Counted from the first letter of the stretch, positions 9,527-18,108 are shown. The stretch is 64,000 nucleotides of DNA from Lachnospiraceae bacterium (GCA_017396555.1 JAFQLS010000024.1:52804-116803); one strand, 5' to 3'. Numbers and translations: made by a program. Notes: generated from the sequence alone by a model not told the origin.

Positions 9527-10009
9527 ATGGATAATGGAAGAACATATATAACGATATTAATCGACAGTCTTAATAAGAAGATAGAGATTTTAAATCGTAT
9601 AAAGGAGATTAATGTATCTCAGAAAGAAGTGGCATCAAGTAGTGAATTTGATGACGAGAAGTGGGAAAAAACGTTGGATGAAAAGGCGGAACTTATCGAC
9701 AAGCTTCAAGAGCTTAATAATGGTTTTGAAAGCGTATATGAAAGAGTCAGAAGTGAGTTGACTGAGAATTCGTCTAAGTATAAGGAAGAGATTACCCGGT
9801 TAAAAAATCTAATTAGTAAAATAACTGATCTTAGTATGGATATTCAGGCTGAGGAGAAGAGGAACAGCGAGTTGGTTACTAAGTGTTTTACTAAGATGCG
9901 TGCTAAGCTTAAAGCTACTAAAGATACAAACAAGGTAGCTAGTAGTTATATGCAGACTATGGCTAAAATGAACTATGTAGAACCGCAGTTTATGGATAAG
10001 AAAAAATAA
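9527..10009 (+). CDS. FliT/FlgN-like flagellar chaperone (hypothetical)
   Basis: A 160-residue, highly charged helical protein with long coiled-coil stretches (residues 15-60 and 70-125). No catalytic or membrane features are seen. Its place right after fliS is where FliT, the chaperone of FliD, stands in many genomes, and size and helix content fit, but no diagnostic motif is visible. Two ATGs are possible; GGAAGGGA is spaced eight bases from 9527 and only two from 9521, so 9527 is preferred. It could equally be a second FlgN-like protein. Confidence 0.6.
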   Translation: MDNGRTYITILIDSLNKKIEILNRIKEINVSQKEVASSSEFDDEKWEKTLDEKAELIDKLQELNNGFESVYERVRSELTENSSKYKEEITRLKNLISKITDLSMDIQAEEKRNSELVTKCFTKMRAKLKATKDTNKVASSYMQTMAKMNYVEPQFMDKKK

Positions 10010-10043
10010 AATCAAAAAAAATAAAATTTTTTGAAAAAAGGTA

Positions 10044-10070
10044 TAAAGTATTATCAAATCCTTCCGATAT
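10044..10070 (+). promoter_or_regulatory. Sigma-D (sigma-28) promoter of the first flagellin gene
   Basis: TAAA at 10044-10047, a 16-base spacer, and CCGATAT at 10064-10070, a full consensus match. It is followed by a roughly 70-base untranslated leader almost free of G until the ribosome site. Confidence 0.88.
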
Positions 10071-10129
10071 ATAATACAAGTAAGACAAACAACAACAAAT
10101 AATAACAAAAATAAAAAAAGTTATTGTAT

Positions 10130-10143
10130 ATTCAAGGAGGAAT
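10130..10143 (+). promoter_or_regulatory. Putative CsrA hairpin over the ribosome site of flagellin 1
   Basis: ATTC at 10130-10133 and GAAT at 10140-10143 can pair and present the hexaloop AAGGAG, which contains the Shine-Dalgarno core and fits the ANGGAN loop that CsrA prefers. The stem is only four pairs, so this is suggestive. The same 14 bases recur before the second flagellin. Confidence 0.45.
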
Positions 10144-10147
10144 TATT

Positions 10148-10960
10148 ATGGTAGTACAACACAACCTTACAGCGATGAACGCTAACAGACAATTAGGAAT
10201 CACAGCAGGCAATCAGGCAAAGGCAACTGAAAAGTTATCTTCAGGTTATAGAATTAACCGTGCTGGTGATGATGCAGCAGGACTTTCAATCTCAGAAAAA
10301 ATGAGAAGTCAGATTAGAGGTCTTGACAAAGCTTCTTCAAATGCTCAGGATGGTATTTCACTTATCCAGACAGCAGAAGGTGCTCTTAATGAAGCACATG
10401 CTATTCTTCAGAGAATGAATGAACTTTCAACACAGGCAGCTAACGATACTAATACATCAGCAGATAGAACAGCAATCAAGAAAGAAATTGATGCTCTTGT
10501 ATCAGAGTTAGACAGAATTGCATCTACAACACAGTTCAACACAATGAACTTATTAGATGGTTCGTTCACAGGCAAGAATCTTCAGGTGGGTGCTCTTGAA
10601 GGACAGACAATTGGAATTTCTATAGTTGCAATGAATGCTTCTGCAATTGGAATTACAGATGTAGCAGTAGATACAAATGCTAATGCAGGTGCAACGATGA
10701 CTAAGGTTCAGGCAGCTATTGAGAAGGTATCTGATCAGAGATCTTCACTTGGTGCAATCCAGAACAGATTAGAGCATACAATTGCTAACCTTGACACAAC
10801 ATCTGAGAATACACAGGCAGCTGAATCTCGTATCCGTGATACAGATATGGCAGAACAAATGGTTGATTACAGCAAGAACTCAATTCTTGCACAGGCTGGT
10901 CAGTCAATGCTTGCACAGGCAAATCAGTCAACACAGGGTGTACTTTCACTCTTAGGCTAA
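10148..10960 (+). CDS. fliC: Flagellin, copy 1
   Basis: A 270-residue flagellin. The N-terminal D0/D1 region has VVQHNLTAMNANRQLGI and INRAGDDAAGLSISEKMR; the C-terminal region has SSLGAIQNRLEHTIANL and ends in VLSLLG. The variable D2/D3 domains are nearly absent, as in short Gram-positive flagellins. An upstream in-frame ATG at 10124 precedes the ribosome site and is rejected. Ser/Thr residues in the short central part are the likely glycan acceptors for the downstream Maf enzymes (inference). The first of two nearly identical tandem flagellin genes, it has its own sigma-D promoter. Confidence 0.97.
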   Translation: MVVQHNLTAMNANRQLGITAGNQAKATEKLSSGYRINRAGDDAAGLSISEKMRSQIRGLDKASSNAQDGISLIQTAEGALNEAHAILQRMNELSTQAANDTNTSADRTAIKKEIDALVSELDRIASTTQFNTMNLLDGSFTGKNLQVGALEGQTIGISIVAMNASAIGITDVAVDTNANAGATMTKVQAAIEKVSDQRSSLGAIQNRLEHTIANLDTTSENTQAAESRIRDTDMAEQMVDYSKNSILAQAGQSMLAQANQSTQGVLSLLG

Positions 10961-10970
10961 TGGTAATTAT

Positions 10971-10994
10971 CCCATAGGCTGTTAAGCCTATGGG
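10971..10994 (+). terminator. Hairpin between the two flagellin genes
   Basis: A perfect 9-base-pair stem, CCCATAGGC and GCCTATGGG, around a six-base loop, starting ten bases after the flagellin 1 stop. There is no T-run after it, so it is not a classic intrinsic terminator. It may be a partial terminator or protect the 3' end of the first message, setting the ratio of the two flagellins. Confidence 0.55.
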
Positions 10995-11021
10995 TGGTTA
11001 TAGAAACTATTTTATAAGAAC

Positions 11022-11058
11022 CGGTGGCAAGGAAGCCACTGTATATTCAAGGAGGAAT
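11022..11058 (+). promoter_or_regulatory. Double CsrA-type binding site in the leader of flagellin 2
   Basis: A 7-pair stem (CGGTGGC at 11022-11028 with GCCACTG at 11035-11041, one G-T pair) displays the hexaloop AAGGAA. Just downstream ATTC/GAAT (11045-11048, 11055-11058) displays AAGGAG over the ribosome site. The two GGA cores are 20 bases apart, suited to one CsrA dimer bridging both. This matches the arrangement known for the Bacillus subtilis hag leader. Flagellin 1 has only the second element. Confidence 0.6.
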
Positions 11059-11062
11059 TTTT

Positions 11063-11872
11063 ATGATAGTACAACACAATCTCACAGCGATGAACGCTAA
11101 CAGACAGTTAGGAATCACAGCAGGCGCACAGGCAAAGGCAACAGAAAAGTTATCTTCAGGTTACAGAATTAACCGTGCTGGTGATGACGCAGCAGGACTT
11201 TCAATCTCAGAAAAGATGAGAAGTCAGATCAGAGGACTTAACAAAGCTTCTTCAAATGCAGAAGACGGTGTTTCTCTTATTCAGACAGCAGAAGGTGCTC
11301 TTAATGAAGCACATGCTATTCTTCAGAGAATGAATGAGCTTTCTACACAGGCAGCTAACGATACTAACACATCTGCAGATAGAACAGCTATCAAGAAAGA
11401 AATCGATGCGCTTGTATCAGAGTTAGACAGAATTGCATCTACAACACAGTTCAACACAATGAACTTATTAGATGGTACTTTCTCAGGAAAGAATCTTCAG
11501 GTAGGTGCTCTTGAAGGACAGGTAATTGCTATTTCTATCGGAAGCATGAATGCTTCAACACTTGGTGTTAACAGCCTTGACGTTTCTTCAAACTCAGCAG
11601 CTGGAACATCAATGACAGCTATTCAGGATGCTATTGAAAAGGTTTCTTCACAGAGATCTTCACTTGGTGCTATCCAGAACAGATTAGAGCATACAATTGC
11701 TAACCTTGACACAACATCTGAGAATACACAGGCAGCTGAATCTCGTATCCGTGATACAGATATGGCAGCACAGATGGTTGATTACAGCAAGAACACAATT
11801 CTTGCACAGGCTGGTCAGTCAATGCTTGCTCAGGCAAATCAGGCTACACAGGGCGTTCTTTCACTCTTATAA
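11063..11872 (+). CDS. fliC: Flagellin, copy 2
   Basis: A 269-residue flagellin, nearly identical to copy 1 in the first 150 and last 80 residues and different mainly at about residues 165-200, which is Ser-rich here (VSSNSAAGTSMT). It ends in VLSLL, one residue shorter than copy 1. A longer in-frame ATG start at 11024 lies inside the regulatory hairpin and is rejected. No sigma-D promoter is visible in the 100 bases between the genes, so it is probably expressed by read-through past the hairpin at 10971. A strong terminator follows. Confidence 0.96.
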   Translation: MIVQHNLTAMNANRQLGITAGAQAKATEKLSSGYRINRAGDDAAGLSISEKMRSQIRGLNKASSNAEDGVSLIQTAEGALNEAHAILQRMNELSTQAANDTNTSADRTAIKKEIDALVSELDRIASTTQFNTMNLLDGTFSGKNLQVGALEGQVIAISIGSMNASTLGVNSLDVSSNSAAGTSMTAIQDAIEKVSSQRSSLGAIQNRLEHTIANLDTTSENTQAAESRIRDTDMAAQMVDYSKNTILAQAGQSMLAQANQATQGVLSLL

Positions 11873-11897
11873 GCTTAAAGTAATTAAAACTATCATA

Positions 11898-11930
11898 AAT
11901 AAAGCCGGCTATATGCCGGCTTTATTACTA
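11898..11930 (+). terminator. Intrinsic terminator after the flagellin genes
   Basis: A perfect 12-base-pair stem with a GCCGGC core (11898-11909 with 11915-11926) around a five-base loop, starting 26 bases after the flagellin 2 stop. The stem ends in TTTATT, a weak T tail. Confidence 0.8.
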
Positions 11931-11961
11931 TCTACAATATGAAAGTAAGGTGTATATTCAT

Positions 11962-12291
11962 ATGGAAAATATCGACAATGCAGTAAAAAAATTAATAAAG
12001 GATATACCGGGTATAATAAAATTGTTAAGACAGAACAAGGGAAATGAAGCATATACGGAATTTGGAAATATATTTAATGAATTAAATAATGTAATGCTTA
12101 CGTTTATTAATGCAATTCCGGCAATTAATAGTATGGGACTTGATATTCCGACAGATGTTGTAATATCTCAGCTTAATAATATGGTGGAAGGCTTTCAACA
12201 TAAGGATAATGTGTTATTGGCAGATACCTTGGAATATGAGATAATGGAATCGATGAAATTGTATGATGAGATATTAATGCAGATTCAATAG
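11962..12291 (+). CDS. Small helical protein between flagellin and Maf genes (hypothetical)
   Basis: A 109-residue helical protein with no motif I can name. It starts at the ATG at 11962, with AAGG about 11 bases upstream; a GTG at 11950 is possible but overlaps that site. It has no signal peptide or membrane segment. It lies 17 bases upstream of the Maf gene and is likely translated with it. Size and position suggest a flagellin-related chaperone or glycosylation cofactor, but nothing in the sequence proves this. Confidence 0.7.
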   Translation: MENIDNAVKKLIKDIPGIIKLLRQNKGNEAYTEFGNIFNELNNVMLTFINAIPAINSMGLDIPTDVVISQLNNMVEGFQHKDNVLLADTLEYEIMESMKLYDEILMQIQ

Positions 12292-12308
12292 TCAGAACGG
12301 AGAATAGT

Positions 12309-14165
12309 ATGAACAAAAACTATCAGATAATTATGGAAAGATATCCTAAGGTAGCAGATGCGTATCTTAAGGTTAAAGATATAGATTTTAGTAAAAATAG
12401 CATAAGAGCATTTGTAGATACAGCAGCAGATGGCTCGGACATAGTTACATTTCAGTCTAACGAAAGATATAATTATATTAATAGCAGATATTATCCTAAA
12501 GAGGCGGCATCTGTTTGGGCAGAAATGTTTGAAAATTATGATTCAAGAGGAATTGTTGCAATTTTAGGTCTTGGAAATGGAATGCATATAAGAGAAATGC
12601 TTAAAAAATTATCACCATCTAATGCAGTTGTAATAGTTGAACCTAGTGCAGAAATGTTTAATATAGTTATGAATGAGTTCGATATAAGTGATATTCTTAG
12701 CGACAGAAGAGTGTTTTTGGCTGTAGATGGTGTAAGCGATGGAATATATAATGAATTTCTTGGTGTATACCTAAATTACAGTAATTATGATTTATTAGAT
12801 ATACATGCACTACCTAATTATGATAGAATATTCAAGGATAGGTTTATAGAACTTATGAATATGTATAAGAGTGCTGCTGAGTTAATAGTAGTTGAGAGAA
12901 ATACTAAGATTAAATTTTCCGGTGAATACATATCTAATATACTAAATAACTACGAAGACATTATAAATAATTACACAATAAATGAGCTTAAAGATAAATT
13001 TAAAGAAGTTGATGTAAGTAATGTGCCAGCAATTATTGTGGCAGCGGGACCATCTCTTGATGATAATATAAATGAGCTGAAAAAAGCAGTGGGTAGAGCA
13101 TTTATAATAGTTGTGGATACGGCACTCAAGACTGTTCTTAATGCCGGAATAATGCCGGATATGTCAGTGCTTGTTGATCCACATAAGCCTATGGTGTTGT
13201 TTAATCATACGGATATAGAGAAAATTCCTATGGTAGCATATCATAGAGCTAGTCATAAAATAACAAGTAGAATAAATGCACCTAAATTTTATTTTGGAGA
13301 ACCTAACCAATATATAAGTCACATTTATAAAAAATATGCTAAAATAGATGTAGATTGTCTGGAGACAGGTGGTTCGGTTGCCAATAATGCATTTTCGTTA
13401 GCAAAGGACTTAGGTTTTAAGACTATTATATTAGTAGGACAGGACTTGTCATTTAAGGAAGATAGAAGTTTTACCATGGGTGCATATGGTAAAAATATCG
13501 AGAAGACTAAGCTTGCTAAGAAGCAGGAAACGGTGTGGGTGGACGGAATCAACGGAGAAAAGGTTGAGACACTTAAGAATCTTGAATTATACCTTAGATG
13601 GTTCGAAAAACAAATTATCGTATACAAGGAACTTAAGGTTATAGATGCTACAGAAGGAGGAGCACTTATTAAGGGAGCTGTTAATATGACACTCAAAGAT
13701 GCTATAAGTCAAGAGTGTAAGGAAGAATTTAATGCTTCAGATATAATAATGAAATGTAGACCTGTATTTACAAGTTCGGATATAGAAAATATTAGACAGG
13801 AATTTAGAAATATTCCAAATCGTCTTACTGAACTTAAGAAAAAGCTGGAAGAAGGTATAAGGAGCTATTATAAAATAGATGAATTATACAGACGTGGAAA
13901 GAGAACATCTAACGAATTTGCTAAACATCTTAATAAAATTTCAGATATAAATCTTGAGATTACGAATGATTCGTTGTTTGAGCTTATTGAGGTGCATAAC
14001 GCAAAGACCAGCTTTGAAATGGCAAGACAGGCTTATGTTAAGGCTGAAAATGAGAGAGAAGAGATGAAGGCAACTGTTGATAATGGTATAAAATTATTCG
14101 AGTCTTATAAAGAATCTATAAATAAACTTATGGAAGATGTTATCGGGTGGCTTAATGCAAAATAG
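12309..14165 (+). CDS. Motility-associated factor (Maf) glycosyltransferase, DUF115 family
   Basis: A 618-residue Maf protein. Visible signatures are ILGLGNGMHIREML near residue 80, IIVAAGPSLDDN near 240, and TGGSVANNAFSLAKDLG followed by IILVGQDLSF near 350-382. Maf proteins transfer pseudaminic or legionaminic acid, as CMP-sugars, to Ser/Thr of flagellin in the cytoplasm before export. A helical C-terminal tail (about residues 480-618) fits the family. Neighbouring flagellins upstream and pseB downstream support the role. The gene starts 17 bases after the small helical gene, with GGAG correctly spaced. Confidence 0.88.
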   Translation: MNKNYQIIMERYPKVADAYLKVKDIDFSKNSIRAFVDTAADGSDIVTFQSNERYNYINSRYYPKEAASVWAEMFENYDSRGIVAILGLGNGMHIREMLKKLSPSNAVVIVEPSAEMFNIVMNEFDISDILSDRRVFLAVDGVSDGIYNEFLGVYLNYSNYDLLDIHALPNYDRIFKDRFIELMNMYKSAAELIVVERNTKIKFSGEYISNILNNYEDIINNYTINELKDKFKEVDVSNVPAIIVAAGPSLDDNINELKKAVGRAFIIVVDTALKTVLNAGIMPDMSVLVDPHKPMVLFNHTDIEKIPMVAYHRASHKITSRINAPKFYFGEPNQYISHIYKKYAKIDVDCLETGGSVANNAFSLAKDLGFKTIILVGQDLSFKEDRSFTMGAYGKNIEKTKLAKKQETVWVDGINGEKVETLKNLELYLRWFEKQIIVYKELKVIDATEGGALIKGAVNMTLKDAISQECKEEFNASDIIMKCRPVFTSSDIENIRQEFRNIPNRLTELKKKLEEGIRSYYKIDELYRRGKRTSNEFAKHLNKISDINLEITNDSLFELIEVHNAKTSFEMARQAYVKAENEREEMKATVDNGIKLFESYKESINKLMEDVIGWLNAK

Positions 14166-14188
14166 CTACGTGGTGGAACGGAGGAAAA

Positions 14189-15178
14189 ATGCTTAACGAT
14201 AAAGTTATATTAATTACAGGTGGAACAGGTTCGTTTGGTAAGAAGTTCTTAGAAATGATATTTGCGAACTACAATCCAAAGAAGGTAATCATTTATTCAA
14301 GAGATGAATACAAGCAGAGTGTTATGAGAACTGAATATGAAGATAAGGTAGATATGAGCAAGGTGCGTTTCTTCATAGGCGATGTAAGAGATAGAGAAAG
14401 ATTATATAGAGCCTTTGAAGGTGTGGATTATGTTATTCATGCGGCAGCTATGAAGCAGGTTCCAACCTGTGAATATAATCCGATGGAAGCTATCAAGACT
14501 AATATTCATGGTGCACAGAACGTTATAGATGCAGCTCTTGATAAGGGAGTTAAGAAGGTAGTGGCACTTTCAACAGACAAGGCGGTTAATCCTATTAATC
14601 TTTATGGTGGTACCAAGCTTGTGTCAGATAAATTATTCATAGCAGCTAATGCATATAGTGGAGCAAATGGAACTGTATTTTCTGTTGTAAGATATGGAAA
14701 TGTAGCAGGAAGTCGTGGATCTGTAATACCTATCTGGAAGAAGATTATCAAAAATGGTGGTAATGAGCTTGGTGTTACTGATATGAGAATGACAAGATTT
14801 TGGATAACACTTGAGGAAGGTGTTGAGCTTGTATTCAAGGCACTTAAGGAATCTCGTGGTGGAGAGACTTATATATCTAAGATACCTTCATTTCATATAG
14901 GAGACTTGGCATTTGCTATGTGCCCTGAAGCTACGGTAAAGGAGATTGGAATAAGAGAAGGTGAGAAGCTTCACGAAGTAATGATTACAAGGGATGATTC
15001 GAGGCTTACATATGAATATGATAAGCATTATATTATTTATCCTAACTTTGACTGGAAGAATCCTACAGATATATTACCGGGAGGAAAGCCGGTGGAAGAA
15101 GGATTCGAGTATAATTCGGGCACAAATACACAGTGGCTTAGTGTAGAGGAACTACAGGAAGCTTTGAAGAATATTTAA
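14189..15178 (+). CDS. pseB: UDP-GlcNAc 4,6-dehydratase (inverting), PseB
   Basis: A 329-residue extended short-chain dehydrogenase. It has the NAD-binding TGGTGSFGKK near residue 10, the catalytic-region motif HAAAMKQVPTCEYNP, and LSTDKAVNPINLYGGTK. The MKQVP segment, where Lys replaces the usual Tyr pair region, is typical of PseB/FlaA1. PseB makes UDP-2-acetamido-2,6-dideoxy-L-arabino-hexos-4-ulose, the first step to pseudaminic acid. It is separated by about 25 kb from the remaining pse genes at 40.5-47.3 kb. The C-terminal 60 residues match the polysaccharide-synthesis extension of this subfamily. Confidence 0.88.
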   Translation: MLNDKVILITGGTGSFGKKFLEMIFANYNPKKVIIYSRDEYKQSVMRTEYEDKVDMSKVRFFIGDVRDRERLYRAFEGVDYVIHAAAMKQVPTCEYNPMEAIKTNIHGAQNVIDAALDKGVKKVVALSTDKAVNPINLYGGTKLVSDKLFIAANAYSGANGTVFSVVRYGNVAGSRGSVIPIWKKIIKNGGNELGVTDMRMTRFWITLEEGVELVFKALKESRGGETYISKIPSFHIGDLAFAMCPEATVKEIGIREGEKLHEVMITRDDSRLTYEYDKHYIIYPNFDWKNPTDILPGGKPVEEGFEYNSGTNTQWLSVEELQEALKNI

Positions 15179-15189
15179 GAGGTATACAA

Positions 15190-15627
15190 GTGGAAGATAT
15201 ATTACAGGAATCAATTGATAAGGCATATAGAGGAAGAGAATCTTGGATAAAATTGTTTGAAGAATATGGACTAGGTAATAGGGATTATGTTGTGTTGTTT
15301 CCGGCAGAGAATAATACTGTTAATCCTATAGCAATCAGATATATAAATAAGCTGGCAGGTATGGCAGACAAGGTTTTGGTTCTTGCATATGATAATGAAG
15401 TGCTTAACAATTCTGAATATCAGGAAAATGTAACAGTAATAAGGTATGAACGAGAGCAGGCTGAGGAGCTTATGCAGTTCTATTCGTTATATCAGTTTAC
15501 AGATAGACTTATTATAGTATCACTTGATGAGCCGGAAGGAAGATGTGGTGGCCCTCTTGTAGGTGTAAACGGAATAACTATGGATGAAATGGTGGCAATA
15601 GGGATATTTGGATTTAAAGAAGCATAA
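15190..15627 (+). CDS. Small conserved domain protein of unknown function (FTDR/GIT domain)
   Basis: A 145-residue protein starting at GTG, with AAGAGG before it. I do not recognise a named family. Its second half, LYQFTDRLIIVSLDEP then GITMDEMVAIGIFGF, is matched by residues about 100-145 of the 595-residue protein at 22828-24615 (LYKFTDRILVNS, GITVQDIVAIGILGL). So it is a free-standing copy of a domain fused to a glycosyltransferase-like protein elsewhere in the island. It lies between pseB and a nucleotidyltransferase-kinase gene in one apparent operon, so a glycosylation role is likely but unproven. Confidence 0.75.
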   Translation: MEDILQESIDKAYRGRESWIKLFEEYGLGNRDYVVLFPAENNTVNPIAIRYINKLAGMADKVLVLAYDNEVLNNSEYQENVTVIRYEREQAEELMQFYSLYQFTDRLIIVSLDEPEGRCGGPLVGVNGITMDEMVAIGIFGFKEA

Positions 15628-15654
15628 AGAAGATGGACGAAAGGAAGAGGTTAG

Positions 15655-17154
15655 ATGGATTTTGAATATATAGTAGTTCAGGCTGGAGGAAAAGGGACAA
15701 GACTTGAGCATATAACTAAAAATAAACCCAAGGCATTGGCGCCTATTAACAACCTTCCAATGCTATTTCATTTATTTAAAAAATATCCTGATAAGAAATT
15801 CCTTATTATAGGAGATTATAAGATAGATGTATTAAAGAAATATCTTGCAGCATTTGCTAAGGTAAAATATTTGGTAGTAGATGCAAGAGGAAATACAGGC
15901 ACTTGTAGTGGAATAGGAAAGGCAGTAGCAAAGATACCTGATAATAAGGCGTTTATGCTGATTTGGTCGGATCTTATCTTGCCGGATGATTATAATGTGC
16001 CAGAGGAAAAAGGAAATTATGTTGGCTTATCAACTGATTTCAAATGCAGATGGAGATATGAGGATAATACATTTGAAGAAATTCCATCAGTAGAGACTGG
16101 AGTTGCAGGGTTTTTTATATTTGAAAATAAAGATATACTTAAAGATGTTCCGGATTCAGGAGAATTTGTCAGATGGCTTGGAGAAAAGGGGCATACATTT
16201 AAGACTACTGCACTTAGCAGAACTAAGGAATATGGTCTGTTAGAAGAATATAATAAGCTTGAGACAAGCAGATGCCGTCCCTTTAACAAACTAATAATTA
16301 ATGGTGACAGGATAATAAAAGAAGGTATTGATGAACAGGGTAGGAGCCTTGCTGTAAGAGAAAAAGCATGGTATAGAATTGTTAAAGAAAAAGGCTATGA
16401 ACAAATACCGTATATATATTCCTTTGAACCATTTGAAATGGAAAGATTAGATGCCAAGAATATCTATGAATACGAACTTTCATACGAAGAAAAGAAGGAG
16501 GTTCTTAAGAAAATTGTAGATAGTCTTAAGTTGCTTCATAAATTAGATAACTGTGAGACAGATTATTTTAGTATAGAAGAAGCGTATGTGACTAAAACAT
16601 TTAAGCGACTTGAAAGCATAAGAGATATGATACCATTTGCAGATGAGAAGTACATAACTATTAATGGTAGGAAATGCAGAAATGTCTATTATATAAAAGA
16701 TGAGATAGAGCAGAGGTTTGCAGAGTATAAGTGTAAGAATTTCAAATTGTTGCATGGTGATTGTACATTTTCTAATATGATGCTTAAGGATGGAACTGAG
16801 CCTGTTCTTATAGACCCAAGAGGGTATTTTGGGTATACAGAAATGTGTGGTGATGTGGCGTATGACTGGGCGAAACTCTATTATTCGGTAGTTGGCAATT
16901 ATGACCAGTTTAACAGAAAGAATTTTAGATTAAATATAGATGAAAACTCGGTTAAGCTTACTATAGTTTCTAATGGATGGGAAGAATTGGAAGATTATTT
17001 CTTTGAATTGTTAGGAGAAGAGGCAGATAAAAAAGATATTAAACTAATTCATGCCATAATATGGCTGTCTCTTACAACCTATGCATGGGAGGACTACGAT
17101 TCCATATGTGGAGCATTTTATAATGGCTTATATTATTTGGAGGAATGCTTATGA
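15655..17154 (+). CDS. Nucleotidyltransferase-kinase fusion (sugar activation)
   Basis: A 499-residue two-domain protein. Residues 1-235 are a sugar-1-phosphate nucleotidyltransferase with QAGGKGTRL at the N-terminus and NKPKALAPI just after. Residues 260-499 resemble aminoglycoside/choline-type kinases, with the catalytic HGDCTFSN near 367 and IDPRG near 386. One polypeptide may therefore phosphorylate a sugar or alcohol and then activate it as an NDP derivative. The ATG follows a GGAAGAGG site. It overlaps the next gene (SIS isomerase) by four bases in an ATGA. The substrate is not evident. Confidence 0.8.
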   Translation: MDFEYIVVQAGGKGTRLEHITKNKPKALAPINNLPMLFHLFKKYPDKKFLIIGDYKIDVLKKYLAAFAKVKYLVVDARGNTGTCSGIGKAVAKIPDNKAFMLIWSDLILPDDYNVPEEKGNYVGLSTDFKCRWRYEDNTFEEIPSVETGVAGFFIFENKDILKDVPDSGEFVRWLGEKGHTFKTTALSRTKEYGLLEEYNKLETSRCRPFNKLIINGDRIIKEGIDEQGRSLAVREKAWYRIVKEKGYEQIPYIYSFEPFEMERLDAKNIYEYELSYEEKKEVLKKIVDSLKLLHKLDNCETDYFSIEEAYVTKTFKRLESIRDMIPFADEKYITINGRKCRNVYYIKDEIEQRFAEYKCKNFKLLHGDCTFSNMMLKDGTEPVLIDPRGYFGYTEMCGDVAYDWAKLYYSVVGNYDQFNRKNFRLNIDENSVKLTIVSNGWEELEDYFFELLGEEADKKDIKLIHAIIWLSLTTYAWEDYDSICGAFYNGLYYLEECL

Positions 17155-17735
17155 TAAAATATTTTGATGAGGTTATGGATTCAATTAACACTTCCTTAGA
17201 ATCAATTGATGAAGAAAAATTTTTTGAGTTAATTGACGATTGTGTGGAAGTGTTATCAAAGGGAAATAAGATTATAGCATCAGGTCTTGGCAAAAATGTT
17301 CCTATATGTGAAAAATTTGTGGGAACAATGCTATCACTTGGGAAGAGTGCGTTTTTTTTACATACTAATTCGGCTGTACATGGTGATATAGGAATGGTGC
17401 AGGATGGCGACCTAGTAATAATACTTACTAAAAGTGGAGAAACTGCTGAATCTGTATATCTTGCAAAGCAACTTGAGAAGCGTAATGTTACATTGTGGTT
17501 ACTTTCCTTTGAAAAGGATTCAACATTATCAAGAAAAATAGATAAGAGTCTTATTCTTAATCTTGACCACGAAGGAGATATATGGAATATAATGCCTAAT
17601 AATTCTACGACCCTTAATCTTATTGTATTACAGGCAGTTGCTATGCATATAGCTAAGAATATGAACATTTCCTTGGAGGATTTTAAGAAAAATCATCCCG
17701 GGGGTCATATTGGAGAGGTACTAAAGGATGAGTAG
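17151..17735 (+). CDS. SIS-domain phosphosugar isomerase, KdsD/GutQ-like
   Basis: A 194-residue SIS protein with SGLGKN, TKSGETAES (phosphate-binding loop) and the C-terminal HPGGHIGEVL, a mark of the KpsF/KdsD/GutQ arabinose-5-phosphate isomerase group. CBS domains found in many KdsD proteins are missing. It could interconvert aldose and ketose phosphates to feed the fused kinase-nucleotidyltransferase upstream. Start 17151 gives an ATGA overlap and a better distance from GGAGG than the ATG at 17145. It overlaps the next gene by eight bases. Confidence 0.82.
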   Translation: MIKYFDEVMDSINTSLESIDEEKFFELIDDCVEVLSKGNKIIASGLGKNVPICEKFVGTMLSLGKSAFFLHTNSAVHGDIGMVQDGDLVIILTKSGETAESVYLAKQLEKRNVTLWLLSFEKDSTLSRKIDKSLILNLDHEGDIWNIMPNNSTTLNLIVLQAVAMHIAKNMNISLEDFKKNHPGGHIGEVLKDE

Positions 17736-18108
17736 AGATGTTATAAAGGTATCACCACTTGGAAAAACATGGATATTTGATATAGATGGAACAATTGTAA
17801 AACACAATGGCTATAAGCTCGATGGATATGATACCTTACTTGATGGTGCAAAGGAATTCTTTGATAGTATACCGGTTGGTGATATGATTATTCTTCTGAC
17901 CTCACGAACCGACGAGTATAGTGAGATGACAGAGGAATTCCTAAAAAATGCAGGGATAAGATACGACAGTATTATATATAATGCACCTTATGGGGAAAGG
18001 ATTATTGTAAATGACAGAAAGCCTTCGGGACTTAAAACATCAATTGCGATAAATACAAACAGGGATGAATTTCTTAAAACGGAATTTGAAACAGACAATA
18101 ATTTATAA
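17728..18108 (+). CDS. Small HAD-family phosphatase
   Basis: A 126-residue HAD-like protein with motif I FDIDGTIV (residues 16-23), motif II LLTSR, and a late acidic VNDRKPSG. It has no large cap domain. Capsule and flagellar sugar loci often hold such short HAD phosphatases. It overlaps the SIS gene, so the kinase-NTase, SIS and HAD proteins probably form one sugar-phosphate pathway. Its substrate cannot be read from sequence. Confidence 0.75.
   Translation: MSRDVIKVSPLGKTWIFDIDGTIVKHNGYKLDGYDTLLDGAKEFFDSIPVGDMIILLTSRTDEYSEMTEEFLKNAGIRYDSIIYNAPYGERIIVNDRKPSGLKTSIAINTNRDEFLKTEFETDNNL

Noticed and set aside
17072-17668. 198-codon open frame opposite the SIS gene
   Set aside because: Antisense to a clear SIS domain with KdsD-like motifs; the antisense product has no recognisable features.
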